Notes under the pieces: model-generated
Databases searched by the model: none
The model's input: only the letters and a program-made list of their open reading frames with translations
Told to the model about the DNA's origin: nothing
Shown here: positions 12,271 through 43,636 of the stretch, one piece after another
How positions within the stretch are numbered: the first letter of the stretch is position 1
How the letters are laid out: each line of letters begins with the position of its first letter
Program-made: the position numbers and the translations under genes
NCBI RefSeq assembly: GCF_037975245.1
Contig: NC_092564.1
Span: forward strand, 24,672,484 to 24,736,483
DNA from: Apostichopus japonicus
Taxonomy: Eukaryota > Echinodermata > Holothuroidea > Aspidochirotida > Stichopodidae
DNA length: 64,000 nt
Reading direction: 5' to 3'

Positions 12271-13745
12271 CACCATCGATCCCAGAAAATACACACACAG
12301 TTTGCTACCCTCGGCAATTATTTCCCCCTTAGTTTTGAAACAGAAGAGGGTTATTCGTATCGTTTGTCATGCTAAATTTCTGGATCATACCCCTGGGCTT
12401 TTTGTTCAAGTTAAGAACATTAAAGCTACATGATATTATAGATTTCAGCACGGGTGAATTTATGTTCAAAGTTTTCACATGGTTTTACCTTCAACTATAC
12501 AAAATTATTTTTCCCTAGCTTCGAATAAACGATTTAAATATAATTTCTATTTAAATTATGAGAGGACAAGGAAAAACAGTTTGCCATCTCTATATCTGGG
12601 GTTACACTCTGGAACTCATTAGATATTATAATTAAGTCAGCCTCAACCTTGAACTCTTTTAAAATAGATACCAAAAAAAATCTATTGTCAACTTATCAAT
12701 GCCAAAACAATTACGGTACTTACTTCCAGTTTTTACTACGGTATATTGATTTGCGACAAATTCATTTTTTCTTCTTCTTTTTATATATTATTTAATTTTT
12801 GTTTAGGAGTTTTGTTTCCTTTCACCAATTTCTCTCCAGTATATGTAGGCCCTATATATTTATTATATTCAAATGGGGAATGATTCTATAAGCATTGCGC
12901 TTCTTTTTTCTCCTTTTCCATGCATTTGTATAGCTTAAGTATTGTATACAAGGGCGGCGGAACCGGGGGGGGGCACAGGGGGCACGTGCCCCCCCCCACT
13001 TTTCCTCAGGTTAAAAATGTGCCCTTTTTCTACATAAAAATTGAGGTGTCTCAAGTTAGCAAGAGGCCAGGGAACCAGAATGTACACTCGGGAAGGGCCG
13101 TTTCCGGCCATCTGAGGGGTTTGTTAAACCTCAAATTTTCTTGTACGCTCCGCGCCAACCGATGGTGGTGCTCCGCTCAGATAGTCGTGCATACAACTTT
13201 GCAAATCCTGGCTATACGCCCCTGACTTTTAATGAATTTCTGTCGGTCAAACTCAAAGCTATTTCGAATGGACAAAATTCGTTAAGATATTAACAAGAAA
13301 TAAACTCGGAAGATTCCTACATTAGCAACTAGCAAGATTTCGCCTCATTTTGTCTCAAAAGAAAACTTGTTCCTTGTTCCCCGATTTGCACATTGGATAT
13401 TGAAGTGCTAGTATGCACATTTTTCTTGAAGGGGGAGGGGGGGGGGGGTTGATGGAGTGATGTGTATACGCAAATAAGATAATACAATAAGAGTTATAAA
13501 GGGTATATAAGGCTGCATCAGTCCAATCGAATTTCGGCAAAGTGCCCTTTGAAGTCGGTGCCCCCCAGATTAAAAGTGCTTCCGCCCCCTTGATTGTATA
13601 TCAATTAATATGATGAATGTTTTCTTTCTTTTTTCTTTGTACCTGTCTCTCTAAATTGTATTGTATATCAGAATATTCGTTTGTACTTTGTTAAACATTC
13701 ATGTACTGTACACAATTGCTGGATAAAAATTGTTGTCATTGTAAT
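12271..13745 (+). mobile_element. LINE 3' fragment inserted in the TTAA element
   Basis: Flanked by TGTCAGACAC (12261-12270) and TGTCCGACAC (13746-13755), a 10-bp target duplication with one difference. The plus-strand remnant near 12250-12430 reads LVLKQKRVIRIVCHAKFLDHT, the C-terminal signature of CR1/Jockey-type LINE reverse transcriptases, followed by broken frames to about 12700. The 3' end is AT-rich and finishes ATTGTTGTCATTGTAATTG. It is itself split by a 644-bp element. Confidence 0.75.
12949..13592. mobile_element. Non-autonomous hAT-like element with 8-bp target duplication
   Basis: ATTGTATA lies at 12941-12948 and again at 13593-13600, an exact 8-bp duplication as left by hAT transposases. 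Ends are CAAGGGCGGCGGAACC and, inverted, CAAGGGGGCGGAAGCAC, followed by G- or C-runs and a GTGCCCTTT block on each side. There is no transposase frame. Near 13213-13228 an internal CTATACGCCCCTG resembles the end of another element of the same kind, so it may be composite. Confidence 0.85.
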
Positions 13746-13987
13746 TGTCCGACACTATAGTGTACAGTCAGTACATGCAGCTACGGCCAATACCCACAAC
13801 ACGGTGAACATAACAGCGATGGACATATCATGTATATATAAAAGATAACAATAAGGTATCACGTTTCATTACTGTCTGCATTTTGTAGCGACAAGAAAAA
13901 AAACTTCACTTGCAATTAAGCAACGGAAAGTAAACTTTTTTTTCAGAGGGCGGCACGCGGTATGGGGCGAGTTTTCAATGCCTTTAA

Positions 13988-15539
13988 GGATACATTGATG
14001 ATAACGTCGGCTCCTCAGTACATGATTTAACCCCCTGTTTTATCAATTTCAACTCCTCAACCAGAACACTGTTTAACTTTATATTAACAACAGATCACGA
14101 TATTGAATGCCATTATGCTTGGCGGATTTGTAACGCATTGTAAACATTCATGTTTGCTGCCATAAAAGTCCTTAATGTTTTTCTATTGAGCTTATGTTGC
14201 ATCTGCGGAAGTGATCTTCGTAATGGCTTTTGTGTTACATTAAGTAGTCCAGCCACTTTAGTTGATGAGCCTCAAACCTTTAAACGGTTATTCGCAAACA
14301 GAGGCATAACTTGAAATTACAACCTGGACTGATATACCGCCTTTGCCTGCAGCATTTCAAAATTAATTTTATGCCTAAAATCCTCGGCTTAAAAACACAT
14401 AAATAAAGCTATTTAGTTTATTGCAGTGATCGATAGTACACGACCTTTAGTGATGCGTGTTTCCACTCTTCTGGTAGAATGTTGTTTTCAATACGTGAAT
14501 GAAATTGAAAGTAAAGTTAAAATAGTGTCAATTGCCAAAAGTTTACAGTAGCATTCGTTCTGATATAATCATAACATAGGTTTGATGCTTTTCATTATGA
14601 ACCCGTGCTTGATATATCCTTGCATGACCTCAACTAACGATCACCACCAATCGAATCCGTCACTTGTCGTTAATAGTATCTTGGATACTGCCCCTTCGAG
14701 TACACCCGTGACTCCCCCTTACCCTTCCCCGTGTTAATATGAAACATAAGATACAATCGAGTTCTGTGTTTGGGAAATAACAGAACTGCAGTGTTATACT
14801 AGATTGCTACTAATCGAGCATTTAGTCAGATCACTTACGGCAATATAACCATTAGCGGTGCAGCAAAGTAATTAATTGTTAACAGTTAATAAGAAACTTT
14901 ACTTTAGATTATTGCCCTCAATATTTATAAAATGTTATTTAAGACATTAAAAACATGTTTTATTTTGCAGAAAATAGTGAATGCGGTCTTCCAAACTGTT
15001 CAAGTAATTTACTGTTAAAACGTGATTTCAAATTATTTTCCATAATGTTGCCGCGGCATTTTGTGTTTATAAGCTTTTGGTACTCTATCTATGGGGAAAC
15101 TTTCATTATACGATACGTACTCTGTTGCAGTGCCAACGTATTAGTGCAGCTTTGTACACCGGGGTAGCGCGATGTATGTACAGCTAGCTCAGTACTAGTC
15201 TAGCACTAACTATACATCATATATACACAATAATTGCATACCAATCAGTATGTGGTGGTCAACTGATTTGAGAATACCGAGTGACCAGCTGGGGTAGAAG
15301 AATATTTCGATAAGATTTTACTTGATATTGAACGACATGAGTTTCTATTTTTAATGCAAACAGAGAGCTAAAAGAGCTGATATGACTGATTGCTGAAGCG
15401 CTGTTACTGATCAAATGTAACGTTAGAGTTAGGCTATGGTCACTAGCCTAGTAAAAATAACAGCCTAAGTTAATTTTTAGCCAAGTTAGCCTAGGCTATA
15501 ACACTTAAGACTGCACACTCGCAGTACAACTTCGTCATT
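13988..15539 (+). promoter_or_regulatory. Smad2/3: Upstream region of Smad2/3
   Basis: About 1.5 kb without a supported gene. The last 130 bp before the Smad start has a run of TAGGCTA/GCCTAG motifs (15430-15500). Any 5' untranslated exon could not be placed. Confidence 0.3.
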
Positions 15540-33760
<18,221 letters not shown>

Positions 33761-34479
33761 AAAAAAACATCAAATATGCCCCCTCACTGAGGAGGTTGTA
33801 ATCGGTGCTGTTTATAAATTACGATTATTTTGAAATTTCGATATTTGTGTTTTTGAATCAACCCTCCTATAAGATTCTAATTTTTTTTTTTTTTTTTTTT
33901 TTAAGTAATTGGGTTAACTATAATTATGGATACTGTCAGAGGAAACTCTGTAATTTGGAAAACAAATCTAGGTCAATTGATTAGCTGAAATGTGTCGATT
34001 ACGAGTCTTGACTTTTTATATGTCATACCTAGCATTATCTGAACAATGTGTTGCAGTATGTATGTTCAGTCCATACAAAATTCTTCCATTACCTTGTGCA
34101 GGAATTTCTCATGTTTATTTCTTGATCTGTTCCTCTTTGAATATTTTTTTTTTTTTTTCTTATTTTTTAATTTTTTTTTTTTTTCTCAACAATAACCAAT
34201 ATTCAGGTGATAACTAACTTTGTGTTTAAAGTACCTCTCATATTTTTTAAGGTGAAACTGACTTTTTGACAAACAGGATGCATTAATTCCAGGTTAACAA
34301 TGAATATTGTAATAAATACCTCTTAACAATGGAAGCAAAAATACAGGTAACAGTTTGATACATCTAGTGGTCTTCCAGGCAGTAACCAGTTTTAAAAAAT
34401 CCTAGTCAAATTTTACCTCAAGCTTTTGTTCAAGCCAAGCAATTGATTTTGCTGGTTAAAGCCGGTGAAGAAGTTATTA

Positions 34480-34870
34480 GTTCTCATATCAAGGGAGCCC
34501 TTGTATGATATTATTTGTTTTTGTATCAATGGGACACTTGCATGAAATTATTGTCATATCAATCATGGGAAAATTATCGTTCCAGTACGAAGTGATCTTT
34601 GTGTGAAATTTGCGGTGGTAGTTCTCTCATCAACTGATCAAACATGGGAAATGCTTGTTCCCTTAATGAGGGATCTCTGTGGGAAGTTACCACGGTACTT
34701 CTGGTATCAGTGGTTCATGGTGGGAAAATAGAATTTCCCACATCACATGATCCCATACCAAGAGATCTTAGTAGGAATGACCATAATAGTTCTCACATCA
34801 ATTAAATGGTGGAAAATTATTAAGTCCCATATCAAGTGATCATTGTGGAAAAATAGTATTTACCTGGATG
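34480..34870 (+). repeat. Degenerate tandem repeat, about 100-bp period
   Basis: Recurring blocks (T)CCCATATCAAGTGATC, TTTGTG(T/G)GAA, GTAGTTCTC(A/T)CATCAA and GGTGGGAAAAT appear four times or more with drift. It lies just downstream of the Smad stop codon. Confidence 0.6.
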
Positions 34871-37800
34871 AAAAATTCTCTTTGAAATTAGCAATTATCT
34901 TGTCATATGAGGTAACTTAAAAGTACACATTTAGTGTGCACATGTGCATAATCTAACAAACAAACAGGAGTTAACAAAACAGCTGGGATATAAGATCTGG
35001 ATTGTTACATTTGAAGTAGAAATGGATGATTCTGGCAGCTTTATATGGAGCATTGCCAGAAAACTTGAAAAAACTTCCAGAAATTGTATTAACAGTCTGT
35101 TCTAAAAGATGACTACTATAAAGGGTCTTACTGTAAAATTTATTGTAATTTATAAATCGATCAACTTACACGCTCATTACAGGTACAAACTGTTGAAATA
35201 TTGATTTGGGAATTATCAACACATCAGGGCATTGCTATTTCGTTAATTGTTTACAAGTAGGGTTAGAAAGATGAAAAAAGAAAAGCTGAAAATAAACAAT
35301 TTAAAAAACAGAATCAGAGATTCAGTAACAACTAAAGTTGCAACACATGTTCTAAAACTTAAGCCGTCAATTTCCATGGCTGACTTTTGGGGTTTCTCCA
35401 GTCAGCTGTGTGGTTATTGGAAGCAATATACATATTACAAAAGGATAGGACCAGCTTTCAAATTAATATATTCAACACATTTAAGTCTTCACTGTCAAAA
35501 TGATGGACCAGATAATCTAATTTATGACATTAAAAAAAAGTACAAGTAAAGTCCATTTGATCGAAATTTTATTTCATTGTTATCTTTTTTTTTATCATAC
35601 CTCAATCTCCTTTATACTTGAATTTAGCAGCTGCTTTTGTGTAGTTTTAAGAACAAGTGTTTTAATCTAGCAAAACTTATCAAGATATGGCCTCTCTCGG
35701 TGACAAGTGAGAGCTTTTCATTGAGGCCAAAGTAACATTTTTACCAGTTACGTTATCTTTTTTCCAAACTGTTTAAATTCTAGGAAAGGAAAATGGTATT
35801 AACAGTTGGTTAAATGTGGTCGCAGCTTTTGTGATGTTTACTTCAACTACTGAAATGATTGCATAGTCTTCTTGTATTATATAATATTAAAGAAAAAGAT
35901 GAAAGAGGTAAATAACAATTCCTTTATTGATTTTAATCCAAAAACAGAATTATTATCATAAATTACCATATTTTTTATTGATAGTTCTTTACTATGTATA
36001 AGGATAATAAATTGTGATGAAAGTAAGAGATTTTAAAACATTTTACCTAACAAATTTATAGTCTTTTAGTGAATTCCCCCCACCACCACCCTTACCCCCC
36101 TTTTTTTTTACTGAAATATAGGGGACAGATTGAGAAGACTGTGTACTTGTAAATTATGCACCTAGTTTTGTTTTCCTGAGTTGAAGTATAAAAATGCATT
36201 TTAATTTCTCAAATATTATCTATTTTTATACCATTATATTTGTATCTAAGTTTTCACTCTTGGGTTTTACTCTGTACATATATATTTTGAATGATGCGAG
36301 CTGCTTTTTATTGCGTGGCACGGTTTAGCCACGATTCGATCGATCGGTGGGTGCAGTTAGCCGGTGGATAAATGTCCCAATCTACTCTTTGAAAATGTTT
36401 TTGAATTACATGGCGTCGTAGGTCACTTTTCAGAGCGAGTGTCTGATAGATATTTGTGTAAATGTCGTGTTTTATGCTTCTTGTCATATGTCAGAAGTGT
36501 AAAGTAACTAAATCTTTTTTATCTTGTTTGTAAAGAATAACTTTCCTAATTTAATTTCTGTTCTCTGTAAAGCAGTAATTAATCATATGCAGGTTTTGAG
36601 GATTCTCAGGCGTCCATCTGCCAAACCTGCATTTCTTGCGGCATTGAGAAGTTTGGCCGAAGTTAATGATTATGGGGGTGGAGGAGAGGGAAGGGAGAGG
36701 GGGGTAGGGGACATTGCTTGAGTTCAGAGATGAATCAGAGAAATGATTATTGGAAGACAGAGAAAGAGGTTTCTCAATGCAGCTGAAAATATTGCAGTTG
36801 ATAAAAAAACATGCAGCTTTACCTTTTGATGCACTTGACCAGTCCGTCTAATTTATTATAGTTAACCTGTGGACCGGCCTGCGGAATGGACTGTTTGGAT
36901 TGGTCGAGTGAAATAGATGTAATATATGAGTAAACTATTTAGTACAATGGGTGTATTGCAGTTACTACAGCAGCGGGCTAAACTAATACCTTGGCAAGTT
37001 AGCCTTTGCCAGGCTTCCGAGTCAAAGTGTAACAAAATAACATGAATTACTCAAATATGCAAAATATCCTGTAGATATTAGATTAGTCGCTGTTGAATGA
37101 ATTAGAAAAGGATCATGTTAGCCTTAAATCAACAGTTGGCACAAACTAACCAATACCATGTACTTTTTCCTTACAAAAGATTGGTATTGCAAATTGTAAA
37201 ATGCTACATTGGCTGTTAGTCAGTTTCCATTCTTTAACTTAGTATGCATAGCTTGACTTACATTTATGAATTGTACTCTTTACAAAAATTAATCTTTAAT
37301 CGTCTATTCGGTAGGGCTACATGTAGACAGAGTGATTGTCTCTGCTGTGGTATGAAATATTAAATAGATCTCTAAAGGCTTTGCAAACTTTTTTTTTTTT
37401 TTTTTGTGTCGATTTATAAGCATTTCAATAATTTGATTACTCTGTGTAAAAGCTTCAATATTTTACAGTGTGGCATGACACAAAATTTTCAACTTCATAT
37501 TGTCTACTCATAATGTTTACATATTTTGTTCTCTTCCAAATTTTTGTAATATTTCAAGACATGTTTTAGATGAAAATCTGTTGATAATATATATATTTTT
37601 TAAATTGATGTTGGTAAAGAATTAGACCAGGGATTGTAACCACACTGTGGGATGGAGGTGGATAGAGGGGGGAGGGGTGTGGGGGGGGTTAGATATCTTC
37701 TTCTCTCTCAAATTGGAAAGACATATGTTCTGATTACTGATAAGTCTTATCCTGTTAGTAGGCTATAATTTTTAAACAAAATACTTTTATCCCTTTACCT

Positions 37801-38739
37801 TCCAAAGTAAGTCACTCCATTGTAACAATGGTCACTTTTATGTTGAGGAATTGTTCAGGGTTCAAAGGAGGTGAGGAGGGGAAGGATGTTTGTTTTTTTA
37901 GTATTGTTTGATATTTCTATTTGAGAAAATTGTTACGTAGACAATTTCTCTGGTCAAGCTAGACATTTATTATTGAATGATAATCTTAGTTGATATTTTG
38001 TTAAGTAGAGTAGGGTATAAGTTTGATATTTAAGCATTTCGGTTTTTGTTTATTAATTGAGACGGTGTGGCAGGGGGTTGGGCAGGGCAAAGGAATTGCC
38101 TGCTCTTTTTTCCCACTATTTTTTCTACTGGAAAAAAACCTGGGATGTCTGTGGGTTTTTTTGTTTTTTTTTTCCTTTTTTCTTTATTTCTCTACAATTT
38201 TATCGCAAAACTAAAAAAATAAGCCAAAGAAAAGAGATAAAAGAGACTGGTTATTAATAATCAATAGTGAAAAGTTCATGCAAAAAGAAATGAAAAAATA
38301 ACTGCCATTTAAATATCATTGCCTTTAGGTGTACAGGGGTCAGCTATTCCTTATTTATTTCAAAGAATGTTGTGTGTAGTCGCCAGTTTCAAATTTTGGC
38401 TACGGACAGTTTTATGAGTATTTTTCTTGTATTTACTTCTTTTTTATTTCTTTTTATTTTCTATTTTTGGCTTTTTGACTCTGTATGTCACCAGAAAAGT
38501 GATTGCAGCCCGAGGGTAATAAGTGTGACAGATTTTGAACTGTGTTGCTAAGATACGGGCCGGATTGACCTCCAAATCTAATACTGTGTACTGTAATAAT
38601 ACAGACACATGAATATATGACTAGTATGGGCATCAGGCAACATCCGTGCCTCCATCCCTCCCACTTGTTTGCTTTTAAAGTACATAGTTTTTAGCTTTCA
38701 TAATGTTTTGCTTCAAAATTTTAAATATTGGCAAATTGA

Positions 38740-38945
38740 CCATTAACTTTTCCAAAAATTTAAGGACAGTCCAACGAGACAGTTGTTTCAGTGAGGAAAG
38801 ATACTTGTATGGGTGCGGTTAAAATTGCCTCTAAACTCTAAACAGAATCTTGAAACCATTAACTTTTTTTCAGAAATTGAGGTCTTTTCAGCCAGACAGT
38901 TGTTTCAGTGTGGAAAAGATGTTTGTATGGGTGCAGTAAAATAGT
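38740..38945 (+). repeat. Tandem duplication, about 117 bp
   Basis: Both halves run ACCATTAACTTTT..GACAGTTGTTTCAGTG.GGAAA then CTTGTATGGGTGC or TTTGTATGGGTGC. The copies are noticeably diverged. Confidence 0.6.
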
Positions 38946-41900
38946 CGTAAAGGTCTGAAATCTGACATCCTGCTTTGTAGTAGTACTCATTTATTTCAGG
39001 CAATGTCATTGATAATGTGAACAGTTTGGGGATAGGTTGGAGGAAGGGTGGGTGGGGGGGGGGGTTGGAGAGGGGAAAATGGAGATATGTCAATAGGAGA
39101 TTAAAATGGAAGATTTATTATTTAATATATTTTGTATCTTTAGTTTTTCCCAAGACACAAATCAAGTATTTGATCAGCATTTTACAAATTTTCATTAGGA
39201 TTTTTTATTAATATTAATTTATGATTCATATTTTCTATGATTTGTAACTCTGTTTCTATTAATAGACAAATTGAAATGATCTTTAGTGTTCCTTACGTAA
39301 GTCAAGTCCACTCTCCTTGGATACTTGTCCGTTGGCGTTTCCACCACTTTTTGTCCTCTGTCATTTGACATGGTATACAGTAATTTGGCGATGCTATGAG
39401 CACAATAGTTCTTTCAAAGGTTAGCGGTAATGGCGGTCGCTATGGTTTTTGCTTTTTGATCAAGTTTGATTTTTCAATCATGTGATTCCATTGAATCGTT
39501 TTCTGGCAAAAGCAGAATTACGTAGATTTGTAGTGTTCCCCAAATGAGTACCCATACTATAAAGCATTTTCAAGAACTCTCTGAGTTTGTTAAAGTTTTC
39601 CCATATATTTCCAGTTGGTTGGTTGGGTTAAACTTGAAAATGATAGAAACTACAAAAAAATAAGTTTCCTCCTTTTGACTGTATCAATTCTCCTTGTTTG
39701 GCGAATCACTTATGAAGGCTCTATTGATTTGAAAACTCAATAAAGTTTTTATGATTTGATTGAAACATGGCATCTGCAGTGTCTGTCAGTGCAGCTGCAT
39801 ATGCAGTTACACAGTACGCTGAGTTAAGGAACAAGCGAAATTACCATATACCACTACACCTCGTAACCTCTCTTAAATCATTAATTTTTAATCATGCTGT
39901 TATCCTCCATTTGTTTTCTCTTCTTTAATTGCTATTATGAGTATTATTATAACTGAAATGTTTGATTAAAAGGTCGTACTTCCAAAAAAATCATGTAAAG
40001 ATATATATTTCACTGTCAAGACCATCTTTATCATTATTTCTTTGTAAATCACTTAAATATCATTGAATACTGTTTATCTGTGCGTGATAAGAATATTAAG
40101 GAGTTTGCATCGGAAGGTCTCAAAAGTTAAGCAAAAACTAAGGAGTTAACATGTATACATATTAATACTAAGTGTTGTAAATTACACAGTGTTGTATGGC
40201 TCAGTGGGGAGTTTAAATACAGAGGTCTTTATAGTGTAAAATAGATGTGTCTGGTCACCGTTGGTATTGTGGACTCAGAAAGTTATAACAACTTTGATCT
40301 TAATTACTGTAGCTTGAAACTTTGCCAGTGATATTATGGAAATTAAAAACCAAGTTTCTTAACTTTCAGTTATGATTTTAATGTTCTCTTGAAGGATGAC
40401 TTTTAAGCAGACTTTTATTCTTGATATAACATTGTTCAAGAAAAAAACCAAAATTTGAGGTCCTGGTAATTTTTCCTTATTCTGACTTTCAAGATATTCA
40501 GCTGTAATCCATATAATTGTGAATCCATTGTTTTATCAACTCTAATGGCTTAACCAAACCTCGTTATTTTAACTTTATATCAAAACTATAGAGCACAATT
40601 GGATGACATTTCAACATCATTTGCCCTTGACAAATTTGTAATGCGTTGTAAAAATCTAACGTAAAAAGTTTTGTGTAGCATCAAAGGAATTTACCAAGTG
40701 GACTGGACTGTTTATTAGACTCGGTAGTTCAGTCAATTTAATTGATAAGCCTCGTGATTAGAGGTTCAATTTCTCAAAAATTCAAAGTGGATTAGCAATG
40801 CAATCTGTAACCGATAGTAGCGTCTGTTTTTAACGGTCTACAGATCAGACTTCATTTTGTGCCTAAAGGCCATCCTGTAATGGAGAGGAATTACATACAA
40901 ATTCAGATAATTACATGATAAGATGTGAAGGTATGTTTATAAGTACAACATGTGAGTATGGAATGAAAAGGTCACCCTGTCTTGTCCATTCTTCACAGGA
41001 TACAACATACAAGCTATAAATAGTTTCATACTGCTCAGTGCAGGACTGAGTTTTTTTTTTTCTTTTCCGGGTTATCATAGTAAACAAAGTCAATTTTTTT
41101 CCTTTTTCACATAGTAGAGACCGTGTCAACTTAAAATGTTAATATTGACTACTACTAAACAAATTTACTGTAGAATAAAGCGGTTGTTGTTGTTTTGGAG
41201 AGTATTTTAATATTCAAATGATACGAGGGAAGGTTTGCATAATTAAGGGGATTTCCCACCGTAGAGTTAATGGATGTTTCTTTCCTTTGACATTCTTTGT
41301 ATGCAAATGAATCTCCAGGTGTGGAATAATATACTTTCTGACAAACTTTTATTACAAATCCCCCTGTATTAAAGACAAATTTGTATAATCTGAAATGTTA
41401 ATTGAAACTTAACATTGATATTTGATATTGTAATATTACAGGCAGCTCAAAAACATAGGCTTTATTTAAAACTATTTAAACTTTTAGCATTACTTTTGTT
41501 TCCTTTTATGTCTTTTATTGCTGCTAACTTTTGTCTATGTACTTCTATTACCATTGTAGTGAAGTCGCTGTTATATATATAGCTTGTAGGAATTTGTGTG
41601 TGAATGTGTGTATTATTTCTTACAGTCAAAATTACATGTAGCTAATCGTACTGGATTAAAATTGCCATCAGCTCTGAAAAGGAAAGCCCTGGAGTATTCC
41701 TCCATTTGTTTTTGTTTCTATTCAATTTGCATTCAAGTTTTACAGGTTTACCATACGTACTGTATTTCTTTACATAATTTATGCTTTTGAAGATTGCCTA
41801 TAGCAGATTATACTGCAAGGTCTGACCTTTATCTTTTTCCTCAAGTTGTCACAAAATCTGCATCAAAAATGGATATCAGCCAAATGGAACAACAAAAGCC

Positions 41901-41969
41901 CAATGGGCACTATGGTTCCTTGCTTAGTGGATATTAAAGTGTTGTATGTCATCGCCCAATATCATAATA

Positions 41970-42345
41970 TTTATTCCCACATGTATCAGCTATTAACCAA
42001 GAACTGTATTCCAAGTTTGGATACAATCTGATTTAAGGTTGTGGAGTTATTGCAATTTAAAAACTTTGGGCCCCCCCCCCCAAACAATTGGGCCTGATAA
42101 AATTTTGCACCTGAATAGTCCCAAAAACATTATGGCCCAAATAAAGTGGTTCAAAAACATAAATGCCCCCCAAAAATGTGGTCCCAAAAGTACTGGGCCC
42201 CACAAATTTGGGCCCAGATGGCCTACATGTACCAGCTATTAACTAACAACTGTATACCAAGTTTGGCCACTACTGTTCTAGAGTTATTGCAACGTAAAGA
42301 AAATGTGGGCCCAAAGAATGTTTCAGAGTTATTGCAATGTAAAGA
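41970..42345 (+). repeat. Tandem repeat with periodic GGGCCC
   Basis: Two units about 245 bp apart share CAGCTATTAAC.AA..ACTGTAT.CCAAGTTTGG and GAGTTATTGCAA, with a third partial GAGTTATTGCAATGTAAAGA at 42328. Between them GGGCCC or decayed forms recur roughly every 20-40 bp (42069-42215). No protein meaning seen. Confidence 0.55.
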
Positions 42346-42928
42346 TTTTGAGGTTAGGGAACTCATCAATATTAAACCAAACTTTTAACCATAGAGACAG
42401 GCTAATATAAATTTTTGTTTTGAAGAGGAAAAATTAAACACCAATATCTCAAATTGTTCCATATCTCGTTTACCATATCAACATACATTTCTTACTCCAT
42501 AATATTTTAAAATTGGAAAGTACAGGGTTTGCCTAGGTCTAAATACTCGACCAACTAATGCATATAGTAGATAAAGTGAATATTATGATTGTGTAGATGA
42601 ATAGATGGTTAGCATCTCAACAGTCTAAATCTGATAAGGTAATTTGAACAAGGCTATGAGACATCTTCACCAAATTCCTTGAAACTAAGGTTTTATCCAC
42701 AATTTGATTTTGACTGTGCAGAAGGATCAGAAGTCAATGTTGTTGCACTGATTATCATCTCCTCTGAGAGAAGTGGATTAAGTTCTTCCCATGTTTCCTA
42801 TCCAGGGTCCAATGAACTATTTTATCTTCCTCAATAAAGTTCTCGATATATTGTAGTTGAATTGAATATATAAACAAGGGTAATGTTGAATAAAATTACA
42901 CAGGAGTCTTCAGTCCTACACCCTTTGC

Positions 42929-43636
42929 TCATGGTATGATGTAAAATGTATCTGGAGTATTCCTTATCTGAGTAAGTACAGACACCCATCCAAGGTCTAT
43001 TAGAGCTTCATTTAATTTTGGTAGTGTTGCTTCCTGTTGATACTTTTGAACCCAAAGAGACAGCATGTGATAGACTTGATGTTGCAAGTTATCTGGAGTG
43101 GTGTGCTTTACTTGTTGTAGCTGCTCCTCTGTTATGCCAAGCCTCTGTCCCAGCTCTGGATATCTCTGACCAACCAATGTTGAAATGGCAATCAGCTTCC
43201 GGTCAGTTAACAGACCTAGGTGACAAATATAATAATGCGTGTAACTTATTGAATTCAGTTCATACATCACTGTGAACCTGGAGAGCTACTGTACAGTCCA
43301 CTTCAAAAATGTTTTATGGAAGGCTAAGTGAACCATGACATGTTGAGTAATTCCTTTAGGGCCTTGAATTTAACCCACAAATGCATTTGTCTCATTCTAA
43401 CGTAAATTATACTTACATTCTAAAACTTTGGAAGTTAGGCCTATAGATACAAGATATCTTCCCGGGCCTAACGTTAGGCTACGTTACTGCAGAGGTTGTC
43501 TCTTTCATTACATTTGTCTTCTGATACATCTACGTTTAGGGTTTGTTGAGAATGAATTGGAGTAACAAGGTTTTGATACCTATCTTTTCAGTTGTTTCTT
43601 ACCGTCAGAATTGTAGTATGATGCATTAGTAGTCAT
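42929..43636 (-). CDS. Small stand-alone death-domain protein, 2 exons, 106 residues
   Basis: Exon 1 is 43603-43636 (MTTNASYYNSD plus one base; donor G|GTAAG) and exon 2 is 42929-43215 (acceptor CACCTAG). The join gives DGLLTDRKLIAISTLVG, then YPELGQRLGITEEQLQQVKH, VYHMLSLWVQKYQQEATLPK and LNEALIDLGWVSVL. This is a full six-helix death domain: the W/Y-x-x-LG-x-x-LGI core, L-x-x-W after helix 4, and A-T-L..L..AL..LG in helices 5-6. Death domains pair with each other in apoptotic and innate signalling complexes. Here almost nothing lies outside the domain, so it could act as an adaptor plug or decoy. Further 5' exons or alternative starts cannot be excluded. The partner is unknown. Confidence 0.78.

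Larger units (their letters stand above)
12186..13983. mobile_element. TTAA-target DNA element interrupted by a LINE
   Basis: TTAA sits at 12182-12185 and 13984-13987. The ends read AGGGAGTGAAGACTCG and CGAGTTTTCAATGCCT, inverted repeats of each other. Both halves match, in reverse complement, the uninterrupted 289-bp copy at 45873-46161 (shared blocks include CCGGT.ATCTGACCTAGTTT, GCAGCTA.GG and AGGTATCACGTTTCATTA). The TTAA target and TTAAAGG(R)-type end fit Kolobok/T2-like MITEs (piggyBac is the alternative). About 1.5 kb of foreign sequence splits it. Confidence 0.85.
33761..39760 (+). other. Smad2/3: Smad2/3 3' region, probable long 3' UTR
   Basis: About 6 kb of AT-rich sequence with long T runs and no supported gene. 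A canonical AATAAA at 39741-39746 is one plausible cleavage signal; where the transcript really ends cannot be decided from sequence. Internal repeats are listed separately. Confidence 0.35.

Noticed and set aside
36524-36721. Plus-strand 65-codon frame in the Smad 3' region
   Set aside because: Low-complexity Gly/Arg end comes from a G-rich tract; no start context or homology.
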